This document shows positions 44,596 through 53,255 of a DNA stretch of 64,000 nt, piece by piece. Position 1 is the stretch's first letter, and every line of letters begins with the position of its first letter. The DNA is from Streptomyces sp. NBC_00376. GTDB lineage: Bacteria; Actinomycetota; Actinomycetes; Streptomycetales; Streptomycetaceae. The notes beneath the pieces are model-generated. The model did not search any database. It was given only the letters and a program-made list of their open reading frames with translations, and was not told the origin of the DNA. The translations under genes were made by a program, and so were the position numbers. Location: NCBI RefSeq assembly GCF_036077095.1, contig NZ_CP107960.1, positions 2,852,001-2,916,000 on the forward strand, read 5' to 3'.

Positions 44596-44644
44596 GCGGC
44601 AAGCCGCGGTCAGGAGTGGCCTCGGCGCTCCCGTGCCCGGTCGG

Positions 44645-45226
44645 TCACGAGGTGGCGATCGTCTCCGCTCGCGGAAAACCTGGCGGCAGAACGATCGGCC
44701 CGCGCCGCACGGGGTTCGGCAGCGGCTGCACCGTCAGGGAGTGCACGGTACGGAATGTCGTGCCGAGCTGGTCCTTCACCTCGACGACCTTGTGCTCGGC
44801 CCGTTCGATCTCGTCCCACGGCAGTGCCAGCGCCTGTCCGGCGCCCGCCACGCAGTACACCAGTCCGGCGTCGTACACGGCGATCCACTGTGCCGGACGG
44901 GGCGGGCCCGGCTTCTGCCTCACGGCGGTCCACACCAGCATCAGGGTGAGGACGTAGCCGAAGGAGAAGGCGAAGACGAGGGGCGCTATGAGGTCGTCCC
45001 GGGCGGCGACCAGCCCCCAGGTGGTGAGGCCGCCGAGCAGGATGGCGAAGAGCCCGGTGACCAGCGCCCGTCCCCAGGAGCCGGGGTGTTCCCGGGCGCC
45101 GGCCGCGTGCCGGGGCGAGCCCCAGTCGCGGGCGCGGGCGACCGAACGCATCGTCTCCGCCGTACTGTCGTCGGGAACGCTGACCTCCTGCATGCCGCCC
45201 ACCTCGGCTGTGATCGTCCTGGCCAT
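44645..45226 (-). CDS. Membrane protein with cytoplasmic PH-like domain
   Basis: 193 residues from the ATG at 45226. Two hydrophobic segments (about 53-72 and 82-101; LVTGLFAILLGGLTTWGLVA, LVFAFSFGYVLTLMLVWTAV) are followed by a 90-residue soluble part (AQWIAVYDAGLVYCVAGAGQ, ALPWDEIERAEHKVVEVKDQ). That part resembles the small bacterial PH-like domains that report membrane state. It converges on the NlpC/P60 gene. The function is unknown. Confidence 0.72.
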   Translation of the reverse strand: MARTITAEVGGMQEVSVPDDSTAETMRSVARARDWGSPRHAAGAREHPGSWGRALVTGLFAILLGGLTTWGLVAARDDLIAPLVFAFSFGYVLTLMLVWTAVRQKPGPPRPAQWIAVYDAGLVYCVAGAGQALALPWDEIERAEHKVVEVKDQLGTTFRTVHSLTVQPLPNPVRRGPIVLPPGFPRAETIATS

Positions 45227-45305
45227 GTCGGAGCGGTGATATTACCGGGATGGCCGCACAGCGCCGGGCGATTCCGTGACAGCCGGTCGGCCGCATCGAC
45301 GGCCG

Positions 45306-45334
45306 GGCCGTCCGAGGACCGTCCGAGGACGGCC
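45306..45334 (-). terminator. Probable terminator after flavin monooxygenase gene
   Basis: GGCCGTCC (45306-45313) and GGACGGCC (45327-45334) form an 8-bp stem 52 bp beyond the monooxygenase stop. The short direct repeat GTCCGAGGAC lies between the arms and just into the right one. Confidence 0.55.
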
Positions 45335-45385
45335 CACGGACGGCGGCGTCGACCAACGTCGACCGCTGCCCGGCAGGTCGGGCGC

Positions 45386-46624
45386 TTACGCCGCGCCGGA
45401 GACCTCGGCGAGGTACGCGTTCGTCTTCTCCGGGTCGAAGAAGAAGTTCTCGAAGTCCGCCGGGTTGTTGAAGCCGTTGGCGAAGCGGTCGGCGACCGGC
45501 TGGAGCTGGCCGGCGGCGCCGATCAGGTTCAGCACGTGCTCCGGCGGAACGCCGAGCATGGCGTTGGTCCACTTCGTGACGTGCTGGGCGGTCTCCCAGT
45601 AGCGGTCGAAGGTGGCCTGCATCCAGTCCGCGTCGAACTCCCGGTCACCGTGCTCGATGATCGAGTCCAGGTACGCGTTGGCGCACTTGGAGGCCGAGTT
45701 GGAGCCCTGGCCGGTGATCGGGTCGTTGGCGACGACGACGTCCGCGACGCCGAGGACCAGACCGCCGCTGGGCAGCCGGCCGATCGGCTTGCGGACGGTC
45801 GGCGCGTAGCGGCCCGCCAGGGTGCCATTGGCGTCGGTCAGTTCGACCTTGGTGGCACGGGCGTACTCCCACGGCGTGAACCGCTCCATGAGCTCCAGCG
45901 ACTTCGCCAGGTGCTCGGAGGGGTCCTTGATGCCCTGGAAGACGTCGAGCGGGCCGCCCGGGACGCCCTCCCAGAACAGGATGTCGGCACGGCCGGACGT
46001 GGTCAGGGTCGGCATCACGAAGAGCTCGCCGACGCCGGGGACCAGGTTGCAGCGGACCGCGTCGAAGTCGGGGTGCTCCGGGCGCGGGCCCATGCCGTGG
46101 ACGTACGCGACGGCCAGGGCGCGCTGCGGGGCGTCGAACGGCGAACGGGAGGCGTCCCGGCCGAACATGGAGACCAGCTCGCCCTTGCCCGCGGAGACCA
46201 TCACCAGGTCGTAGGTGCGGGAGAAGTAGTCCAGGTCCGAGACCGCCGCGCCGTGGATGACGAGCTGTCCGCCGCGCTGGGCGAACGTCTCCATCCAGCC
46301 GGCCATCTTCACGCGCTGGTCGACGGACTGGGCGAAGCCGTCCAGCTTGCCGACCCAGTCGACGGCGCGCGAGGAGTCCGGCGCCGCGACGGAGACGCCG
46401 AGGCCCTCGATGCGCGGGGCCTGGGACTCCCAGAAGTTGAGCTGGTAGTCACGCTCGTGCTGGAGCGCGGTGTGGAACATGCACTGCGTCGACATGACCC
46501 GGCCGGAGCGGACCTCGTCGGCGGTGCGGTTGGACATCAGGGTGACTTCGTACCCCTTGGACTGCAGTCCGAGGGCCAGCTGGAGCCCGGACTGGCCGGC
46601 TCCGACTATGAGTATCTTCCGCAT
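45386..46624 (-). CDS. StyA-like FAD-dependent styrene/indole monooxygenase oxygenase component
   Basis: 412 residues. The FAD Rossmann motif GAGQSG is at 8-13 (KILIVGAGQSGLQLALGLQ), and ADVVVANDPITGQGSNSASK near residue 290-310 is the second FAD contact. LNFWESQAPRIEGL and FWEGVPGGPLD are typical of styrene monooxygenase A. This type needs reduced FAD from a separate reductase, and none is adjacent. It lies downstream of the conservon genes in the same direction, as cytochrome P450 genes do in some conservons; MITE element 2 fills the gap. The ATG at 46624 opens the Rossmann fold. Confidence 0.9.
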   Translation of the reverse strand: MRKILIVGAGQSGLQLALGLQSKGYEVTLMSNRTADEVRSGRVMSTQCMFHTALQHERDYQLNFWESQAPRIEGLGVSVAAPDSSRAVDWVGKLDGFAQSVDQRVKMAGWMETFAQRGGQLVIHGAAVSDLDYFSRTYDLVMVSAGKGELVSMFGRDASRSPFDAPQRALAVAYVHGMGPRPEHPDFDAVRCNLVPGVGELFVMPTLTTSGRADILFWEGVPGGPLDVFQGIKDPSEHLAKSLELMERFTPWEYARATKVELTDANGTLAGRYAPTVRKPIGRLPSGGLVLGVADVVVANDPITGQGSNSASKCANAYLDSIIEHGDREFDADWMQATFDRYWETAQHVTKWTNAMLGVPPEHVLNLIGAAGQLQPVADRFANGFNNPADFENFFFDPEKTNAYLAEVSGAA

Positions 46625-46646
46625 CGCGGTTCTCCGTTGTATGTGG

Positions 46647-46862
46647 CTAGGTCGGGTCGTCGGACTGCCGTCGTCGCCCGAAGGGCAGCCGCGCGGCATG
46701 CGGTGCCTGCGATCGCAAGGCGCCGGAAGGTCCTCGGACGGGTCTCCCCTGCTCGAACGCAGTTGAGAACTCGGGGAAGGAGCTACTGGGGCATTTCGGC
46801 AACGTCGCCAGCGTGCGTGCCGGGCGCCGCGCGGCAGACGGCAGTCTGACGACCCGGCCTAG
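46647..46862. mobile_element. MITE-like element 2, imperfect 22-bp inverted ends, CTAG at both edges
   Basis: GTCGGGTCGTCGGACTGCCG (46651 on) is matched by GACGGCAGTCTGACGACCCG (46837 on) as reverse complement with two mismatches over 22-23 bp. CTAG at 46647-46650 and 46859-46862 would be a 4-bp target duplication. The interior shares TCGCAAGGCG (46713) and GGTCTCCCCTGCTCGA (46741) with element 1 at equal 28-bp offset. It fills nearly all of the gap between cvnD and the monooxygenase gene; its right CTAG contains the cvnD stop codon. Confidence 0.75.
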
Positions 46863-47509
46863 GCGGGGGTGGCGTCCAGGGCGTGGCCGACCAGGGCCAG
46901 CAACGACTCGACGACGGTGATCCTGTTGCGCGCGTCCATGATCACAACAGGTACGTGCGAGGGGACGGTCAGGGCCTCCCGGACATCTTCGGCCTCGAAT
47001 CCGGGCGTTCCCTCGAAGTGGTTGACGGCCACGATGTACGGCAGCCCGCAGCTCTCGAAGTAGTCGAGTGCGGGGAAGCAGTCGGCGAGCCGGCGGGTGT
47101 CGGCCATCACCACGGCGCCGATCGCGCCGCGCACCAGGTCGTCCCACATGAACCAGAAGCGCTGCTGGCCCGGTGTGCCGAACACGTACAGCACGAGGTC
47201 GTCGTCGAGCGTGAGCCGGCCGAAGTCCATCGCGACGGTCGTGGTGACCTTGTCGGGCGTCGCGGAGAGATCGTCGGTCTCCTCGCTGGCCTGGGTCATC
47301 ATCGCTTCGGTCTTCAGCGGGGTGATCTCGGAGACCGACCCGACGAAGGTCGTCTTGCCCACGCCGAAGCCTCCCGCGACCACGATCTTCGTGGCGATGG
47401 GAGCCCTGGTGTGATCCAGCTGCCAGGCCTGGAGCGATTCCTCGGCCTGGTCCTTGGCGCCCGGCTGACGCGGGGCGAAGAGCGGCGACTCAGAGACGGC
47501 GGAGTCCAT
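46859..47509 (-). CDS. cvnD: Conservon GTP-binding protein CvnD
   Basis: 216 residues. The G1 loop is AGGFGVGKTT (45-54); TTTVAMDFGRLTLDDDLVLY and LFGTPGQQRFWF-type sequence (here VFGTPGQQRFWFMWDDL) follow. The G4 position reads AVNHFE rather than NKxD, as is normal in this subfamily. It is a small GTPase acting with CvnA-C at the membrane in a switch that resembles eukaryotic G-protein coupling. The start overlaps the cvnC end by 20 bp. Confidence 0.93.
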   Translation of the reverse strand: MDSAVSESPLFAPRQPGAKDQAEESLQAWQLDHTRAPIATKIVVAGGFGVGKTTFVGSVSEITPLKTEAMMTQASEETDDLSATPDKVTTTVAMDFGRLTLDDDLVLYVFGTPGQQRFWFMWDDLVRGAIGAVVMADTRRLADCFPALDYFESCGLPYIVAVNHFEGTPGFEAEDVREALTVPSHVPVVIMDARNRITVVESLLALVGHALDATPA

Positions 47510-47900
47510 TGAGCACCCTTTCGAGCAGTGCGCGGTCGGGCTGGCCGGTGCCGTGACCGGTCCCGTACACGCGGATCTTTCCTTGATCGGCCAAGTCGCT
47601 GAGCAGTACCCGGACCACGCCGAGCGGCATCTTCAACAGGGCCGAGATCTCCGCGACGGTACGCATCCGGCGGCAGATTTCGACGATGGCCTGGAGCTCC
47701 GGCATGATGCGGCCCAGGTTGCCGTTGGTCAGCTCGCGGCGTTCCTCGGGCGCTTCGAGCGCGGCGACGAACGTCTCGACGAGCAGGACGTGGCCGAACC
47801 GGGTGCGTCCGCCGGTGAGCGAGTACGGACGGACCCGTGCGGGCCTTCGGTCGGCCCCGCGGACGGGGAGCCTGCGGGCGGTTTCAGCAGCGGGCTTCAC
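47490..47900 (-). CDS. cvnC: Conservon DUF742 protein CvnC
   Basis: 136 residues, GTG start. DUF742 features are visible: RVRPYSLTGGRTRF, ELQAIVEICRRMRTVAEISA and LLKMPLGVVRVLLSDLADQG, a winged-helix-like fold. It belongs to the cytoplasmic conservon complex. The start overlaps the cvnB stop (GTGA), and the end overlaps cvnD. Confidence 0.92.
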   Translation of the reverse strand: MKPAAETARRLPVRGADRRPARVRPYSLTGGRTRFGHVLLVETFVAALEAPEERRELTNGNLGRIMPELQAIVEICRRMRTVAEISALLKMPLGVVRVLLSDLADQGKIRVYGTGHGTGQPDRALLERVLNGLRRL

Positions 47901-48373
47901 TGGGTGCTCTCCATCGATTTGCGCAGTTCACTGCGGAGTTCGGGGGTGAGTACGTGTCCGGCCCGGCCGACGAAGAGCGCCATGTGGTAGGCGATGACGC
48001 TCATGTCGCAGTCCGGGGTGGCGTGCACGCCGAGGAGCGAGCCGTCGCTGATCGACATGACGAAGACGCTGCCTTCGTCCATGGCGACCATCGTCTGCTT
48101 GACGCCGCCGCCGTCCATCAGCTTGGCGGCGCCGATGGTGAGGCTGCCGATGCCGGAGACGATCGTCGCCAGGTCGGCGCTGGAGCCCCTGGGGCCGCCC
48201 TGGCTGCCGGTCCGGGCGATCAGATGGCCGGGGTCGGAGGAGAGCAGCATCAGTCCGTCGGACGAGACGACGGTGACCGAGTGGACCCCTGGCACCTCCT
48301 CCACGAGATTGCTCAGCAACCAGTGAAGGTTACGGGCCTCGGTACTCAGCCCGAATGTGCTGGGCGCAGTCAA
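47897..48373 (-). CDS. cvnB: Conservon roadblock/LC7 protein CvnB
   Basis: 158 residues. A roadblock/LC7 domain is present (LLSNLVEEVPGVHSVTVVSS, MSVIAYHMALFVGRAGHVL), a dimeric regulator of small GTPases. The start is TTG at 48373, overlapping the cvnA stop in TTGA, so it is read by coupled translation. An alternative downstream start would cut the domain. Confidence 0.92.
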   Translation of the reverse strand: MTAPSTFGLSTEARNLHWLLSNLVEEVPGVHSVTVVSSDGLMLLSSDPGHLIARTGSQGGPRGSSADLATIVSGIGSLTIGAAKLMDGGGVKQTMVAMDEGSVFVMSISDGSLLGVHATPDCDMSVIAYHMALFVGRAGHVLTPELRSELRKSMESTQ

Positions 48374-51282
48374 CTGCGTGCCTCCTCGACTGTGTCCCCC
48401 GTCTCGTCCGTCCGATCGGTCCGGCCGCCATGGAGGCCGGCCGCCTCACTGTGTTCGGTCTGTGCGGGGCGTGCACGGGGTACCGCGGCTCCCGGGAACG
48501 TGCCGGTGGCCGTGCTCTCGGCGATCTCCACCTCGACGTCCCGGCGGCCGTCCTTCGCGCCCTGGTGGAAGCCGCCGAGTCGACGGCGCAGCGCCTCCTT
48601 GTCCAGGCTGCCCTTGCGCTCGGCGGTGGGTGCCGTGGTGGGCTTGACGACCTTGGGGGTGCGCTTGGGCAGCCCCTTGTCGGTGATGCGTTCGGCGGGC
48701 TGCTGGGGCTGGAACTGCTGCTCCGGCTGCCGGGGGCCGGGCAGGGCGTCGGCCACGGGGGCGTGCACCGGGGCGGCGGGGGGCGGCTCCGGGGCGCCGT
48801 CCGCGGTGCGCTCGTGGTGGTCGGGGCCGATGGCGTACGGGTCGGGGGCCTGGGCCCGGGGGGCGTCCGCGGACTCCGGCACCACCGGGAGCCGGACCTG
48901 CATCGTGACCTCGGCCTCCGTCTCGGCCGGGGCCTGCGCCCGGGCCGGGGCGGGCTCGGGGGCGACGGCGGGCTCGGGAGCGGCGGGGGCCGGTTCGGCC
49001 TCCGCCTCGCGGATCGTCTGCTCGGCGGCGGCGATCAGCGGGTCGTCGGGCAGCGCGAGGGTACGGCTCGGCAGCGCGTTGGAGTTGGCCTCGGCGACCG
49101 ACCCCGGCAGGTTCAGCGCGGGGGCGTCCCCGGGGACCTTCACCGGCGGCGGGGTGGCGACCGGGGGCGCCTTCGGCAGCAGGGCCTGCGGCAGCACGAC
49201 GACCGCCGTGACCCCGCTGCCCTTGTGCTCGCGCAGCTGGACCCGGACGCCGTGGCGCGCGGCCAGCAGGGAGGTGACCTGGAGGCCCAGGCCCGCTCCG
49301 TCCGCGCCCTGGTCCCCCACCTCGAAGAGCTTGGGGTCGGCGAGGCGGGTGTTGAGCTCGCCCATCCGTACGGTCGACATCCCGATGCCCTCGTCCTGGA
49401 CGGAGAGCATCACCTCGCCGCTCTCCAGCAGCCAGCCCGAGAGCTGGACGTGGGAGTCGGGCGGTGAGAAGGAGGTGGCGTTCTCCAGGAGTTCGGCGAC
49501 CAGGTGGCTGAGGTCGTCGGCGGCGAAGCCGGCGATCTGGGCGTGCGGCGGCAGGGACTGGATGGTGACCCGCTCGTACCGCTCGATCTCCGACACGGCC
49601 GCGCGCAACACGTCGACCAGCGGGATCGGCCCCGCGTGCCCGTGGCCGTGCTCGGCGCCCGCGAGGACCAGCATGTTCTCGCTGTGCCTGCGCATGACGG
49701 TGGCCATGTGGTCGAGCTTGAAGAGGGTGGCGAGCCGCTCCGGGTCGTGCTCGCGCTCCTCCAGGCTCTCGATGACCCCGAGCTGGCGCTCGACGAGGCC
49801 GAGGGTGCGCAGCGAGAGGTTGACGAAGGTGTGGTGGACCGTGTTCTTCAGCCGCTCCAGCTGGGCGGTGAGGTCGGAGGCCAGGACCTGGAGCTCGGCG
49901 CGCTGGAGGGTGAGGGCCTCGCGCCCGGCGAGCAGCTCGCCGTGCTCGGCCCGGAGGGTCTCGTAACGGCCGTTGAACTCGGTCAGGAGCCCCTGGAGCC
50001 TGCCGTGCAGGCTGTTGAGGGACCGTACGACCTGGGCGAACTCGTCGTTGCGGCCGGTGTAGCGGATCGGCTCGGCGGTGTCGGGCTCGGTGGCGAGGCG
50101 GGCGGCGCCGATCCGCAGCACGGCGAGCGGCTGCGTGAGGGTGCGGGCCACCGCGGTGGAGACGCCGACGGCGATCAGCAGGCAGCCGCCGAGCAGCGCG
50201 ATGCGCAGTTCGAGCGCGGTGACGTCGTCGTCGCGCAGCTGCTCCAGGCGCTGGATCTGTTCGGTGCCGAGGGCGGATTCGACGCTCCGCATCCGGTCGA
50301 TCCGCGCGGAGAGCGCCGCGTCGGCCTTCTTGCTGCTGGTCCGCTGGTCGGAGTCGGACAGCTCGGGGCGGTCGGTGAGGGTGTTGAGGTACTTCTCCGC
50401 GCTGTTGACCTCGGGCCCGGTGACGGTGGACGACAGCTTGTCGCGGGCGGTGGAGCCGGCGGCCTGGTCGAAGTCGGCGAGGGCGGCGAGCTCGCGGACC
50501 CGGGTCTGCTGGGCGGCGGCGCTCAGCTCGTCACGGGTGCGGTCGTCCTTGTCGCTGCCGCCGTCCTGGGGCGGCACCGGCAGTCCGGTCACCGGGTCGA
50601 GCTGCGGGACGGTGACCTTGCGGGGTACCGAGAGCGCGGCGATCAGCAGCCCGCGGGTGGCGGAGGCCTGCTCGGTGGCCTGGCCGAGGGCGAGCGGGGC
50701 GCGGGTGGCCTCGGCCGCGCGCGGCGGGGTCTTCTCGGCGAGTTCGTCCGCGAGCGCGTGGAGCTTGGCGATGACCTCGGAGTAGGCCTGGTGGGCCTCC
50801 AGTGCCGTGCCCTTGCCGCTGAGCGCGTCGCGGCGCAGGGACGGGATGGTGGAGAGGTCCCGGCGCAGTGCGGCCGGGGCCGTGGGCCGGATCTCGTCGA
50901 CCTGCTGGTCGACGCGGGCGCTCCGGCTGCGGGAGTCGCCCTTGCCGCCGGACGCCTCGTCACTTCCGGACGCGATCCGGGCGGTGACCTCGTCGCGCTC
51001 GTCCGCGAGTGCGTGGGCGAGGGCGATGGCCTGCTGGTTCAGCTCGGCGAGGGTGACCAGCCGCTGCGATTCGTTCAGTTCGGAGGAGGCGGCGAGGATC
51101 GCGGGGGTGCCCGCGGCGATGACCGTGATGCCGACCACCGCGACACCGGCGACCAGCCGGCTACGCACCCGCACGGGGCGCCGGGTGCTCCCGCTCTCGG
51201 CAGGTGCCGGTGGCGTCACCCCGGAACCGCTCTGCTTGCCGCCCTTGCTCCGAGGCCGCTTCTTCTGCACCGGTGCTCGCAA
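48370..51282 (-). CDS. cvnA: Conservon sensor kinase-like membrane protein CvnA
   Basis: 970 residues. Membrane helices lie at about 43-64 and 352-375, bracketing a nitrate/nitrite-type (NIT) helical sensor (SSELNESQRLVTLAELNQQA and following). HAMP follows, then an HATPase_c domain with N-box LVAELLENATSFSPPDS (about 590) and SVQDEGIGMS. No normal HisKA phospho-acceptor region is evident, as usual for CvnA, so ATPase-based signalling to CvnB-D is more likely than phosphotransfer. The last 280 residues are Pro/Ala-rich. The start is TTG at 51282; a GTG at 51270 is equally possible. Confidence 0.92.
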   Translation of the reverse strand: MRAPVQKKRPRSKGGKQSGSGVTPPAPAESGSTRRPVRVRSRLVAGVAVVGITVIAAGTPAILAASSELNESQRLVTLAELNQQAIALAHALADERDEVTARIASGSDEASGGKGDSRSRSARVDQQVDEIRPTAPAALRRDLSTIPSLRRDALSGKGTALEAHQAYSEVIAKLHALADELAEKTPPRAAEATRAPLALGQATEQASATRGLLIAALSVPRKVTVPQLDPVTGLPVPPQDGGSDKDDRTRDELSAAAQQTRVRELAALADFDQAAGSTARDKLSSTVTGPEVNSAEKYLNTLTDRPELSDSDQRTSSKKADAALSARIDRMRSVESALGTEQIQRLEQLRDDDVTALELRIALLGGCLLIAVGVSTAVARTLTQPLAVLRIGAARLATEPDTAEPIRYTGRNDEFAQVVRSLNSLHGRLQGLLTEFNGRYETLRAEHGELLAGREALTLQRAELQVLASDLTAQLERLKNTVHHTFVNLSLRTLGLVERQLGVIESLEEREHDPERLATLFKLDHMATVMRRHSENMLVLAGAEHGHGHAGPIPLVDVLRAAVSEIERYERVTIQSLPPHAQIAGFAADDLSHLVAELLENATSFSPPDSHVQLSGWLLESGEVMLSVQDEGIGMSTVRMGELNTRLADPKLFEVGDQGADGAGLGLQVTSLLAARHGVRVQLREHKGSGVTAVVVLPQALLPKAPPVATPPPVKVPGDAPALNLPGSVAEANSNALPSRTLALPDDPLIAAAEQTIREAEAEPAPAAPEPAVAPEPAPARAQAPAETEAEVTMQVRLPVVPESADAPRAQAPDPYAIGPDHHERTADGAPEPPPAAPVHAPVADALPGPRQPEQQFQPQQPAERITDKGLPKRTPKVVKPTTAPTAERKGSLDKEALRRRLGGFHQGAKDGRRDVEVEIAESTATGTFPGAAVPRARPAQTEHSEAAGLHGGRTDRTDETGDTVEEARS

Positions 51283-51635
51283 TCTTGACTCGTCCGCCCT
51301 TGAAGCAGAGGTGACGCACGGTCACATGTAACGAGCGCCCCGACCCCTGGTACGGCTTCTGACCATTCCAGTGCTTTTGAGAGGGGGGCGTGCATCAACC
51401 ACTCCGCCACCTGAACGAGTGAACATCACTCCAGAGTTGGCGAACAAGTTTGCCCCGGTGGCACCTCGGCCACACCTGGCGCTTGGGCTGGAACTTCCGC
51501 GCAGGCTTTGGCAGGATGCCCGCCCGCATGCCCAACGGAGCCACTCCTTCCGCTCAAGGCGCTCGCCTGACCTGCTGGTACAAACCAATTCCGGCCGGGT
51601 GCAGGGCTCGTGAAGGCGCCGTGCAGACTGGTCGC
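51283..51635. other. Divergent intergenic region, conservon and PP2C promoters
   Basis: 353 bp with no ORF I trust. The short minus-strand frame running in from cvnA (51216-51410) has weak codon bias. Both flanking genes should have promoters here. Confidence 0.5.
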
Positions 51636-52418
51636 ATGCGCATCGAACTGGCCACCGCCGCCGGCAGCCCGGAACGCCCGAACGAGGACTGGGCCGCCAC
51701 CTCGCTTCCCGCTTCCGGCCAGGGTGGGGCACTGGTCGTGCTCGACGGGGTGACGCCACCCCGGGGCGACGACGGTTGTGCGCACTCGGTCGCCTGGTTC
51801 ACCGCCCGGCTGGGCGGCTCGCTGATCGAACTGTCCGGTTCGCGGCGGGATCTGACCCTTCAGGAGATCCTGGAGACGTCCATCCGACGCACCGCCGACA
51901 CGCACCGTTCCCTGTGTGACCTTTCTCACGTGCGTACACCTCAGGCGACGGTCGTCATGGCGCGCTGGGACGACCACGGGGTCGAGCATCTGGTGCTCTC
52001 CGACTCCGTACTCCTGTTCGAGTCGCACGACGGGAGCGTGCGCCCCCTGCTCGACGACCGGCTCGACCGCCTGCCGCCCGGTTCGCTGCGTACCGAGGCG
52101 CTCGCCGACTCCTTCCGGAACAAGGAGGGCGGCTTCTTCACCGCCGCCGCCGACCCTTCCGTGGCGGCCCGCGCGATCACCGGGCGCACCCCGCGCGATC
52201 GGGTGCGGGCGATCGCCGCGCTGACCGACGGGGCGTCCCGCTGGACCGAGATGTTCCACGAGGGCGACTGGGCGGACTGCCTCGGGGTTCTCCACAAGGA
52301 CGGGACGCAGGGGCTGATCGACCGGGTCAGGGCTCTGGAGGACGCGGACACCGGGCGCAGGCACCTGCGCCGCAGCAAGACCCACGACGACGCGACGGCG
52401 GTCTACGCGGTGCTGTGA
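51636..52418 (+). CDS. PP2C-like serine/threonine phosphatase
   Basis: 260 residues from the ATG at 51636. PP2C metal motifs appear in order: SPERPNEDWAA, ALVVLDGVTPP, AIAALTDGASRW and KTHDDATAVYAVL. The order and spacing match a compact bacterial PP2C. Cytoplasmic, no sensor domain fused. It is divergent from the conservon. The frame extends further upstream, but that part lacks family features. Confidence 0.85.
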   Translation: MRIELATAAGSPERPNEDWAATSLPASGQGGALVVLDGVTPPRGDDGCAHSVAWFTARLGGSLIELSGSRRDLTLQEILETSIRRTADTHRSLCDLSHVRTPQATVVMARWDDHGVEHLVLSDSVLLFESHDGSVRPLLDDRLDRLPPGSLRTEALADSFRNKEGGFFTAAADPSVAARAITGRTPRDRVRAIAALTDGASRWTEMFHEGDWADCLGVLHKDGTQGLIDRVRALEDADTGRRHLRRSKTHDDATAVYAVL

Positions 52419-52530
52419 CGGGCGCCCGCGCGGCGCCCCGGCGGCGGCCTGCGCGGCGCTGTGGCGGCGCACCAAAAGGCCGCACTCCGGCGCGAGTCAG
52501 CCCTCGGCGCGCGTCATCCCCCCAGCCCGC

Positions 52531-53013
52531 TCAGCCCTCGGCGCGCTCGTTCAAGTGGTGCAACAGCCGGGCCAGTTCGGCCACCTCGGCCCGGTCCCAG
52601 TCGTCGAGCTTGCGGACATAGCGCTCACGGCGGGCGTCGCGCACGCTGCGGTAGCGGGCCAGCCCCTCGGCGGTGAGGCGGACCAGGAAGGCGCGGCCGT
52701 CGGCCGGATCGGGTTCACGGGCCACCAGTCCGAGGTCTTCCAGGGCGCGCAGTTGACGGCTCATGGTCGCCTTGCCCACCCCGAAGTAGGCTGCCAGATC
52801 GGTGGCCCGCTGCTGCCCGGCCGACTCCAGCCGGACGAGCAGTCCGTACGCGGCGGCCTCCAGATCCGGATGGACCTCGCGAGCCATCTCGCCGGAATTG
52901 GACCGTGCCCGGCGCAGAAAGACGGCCAACTCCCGCTCCAGAGCGAGGAATGCGTGGTCCACACCACTTCCGCCGGTCGCGCCGGGTTCACTACCGCTTT
53001 CGCTCCCGTGCAC
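52531..53013 (-). CDS. MarR-family transcriptional regulator
   Basis: 160 residues, GTG start with GAGGGG nine bases upstream. The winged helix is clear: RATDLAAYFGVGKATMSRQL, RALEDLGLVAREPDPADGRA, FLVRLTAEGLARY. It binds DNA as a dimer, usually near its own gene. The target could be itself or the lysozyme gene, divergent 242 bp away. The ligand is unknown. Confidence 0.9.
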   Translation of the reverse strand: MHGSESGSEPGATGGSGVDHAFLALERELAVFLRRARSNSGEMAREVHPDLEAAAYGLLVRLESAGQQRATDLAAYFGVGKATMSRQLRALEDLGLVAREPDPADGRAFLVRLTAEGLARYRSVRDARRERYVRKLDDWDRAEVAELARLLHHLNERAEG

Positions 53014-53255
53014 GTCAACACCCCTCGTGAGCTTTCCTGTCGCTGAAAATTTCTTTCGCCGCTGGTCATCGCCGCAGCTCCGCCAGTATTTCGCAGGCGT
53101 AGACCAACGGCAGCTACCAGGCCCCCTTCCGCAGCACGGGTCTACGTGCGTAGCGTCAGTCCTGGCATGTTCACACCATTACATGCCGACAGGGGCGCGC
53201 TCCGCGTCCCCCTGGGATCAGCACGTCCCCCCACCACGTCCTCGGAGGCACTCCC

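Noticed and set aside
45301..45340. Direct repeat GTCCGAGGAC as a possible CRISPR-like unit
   Set aside because: Only two units with no spacer pattern; better explained as part of a terminator hairpin.
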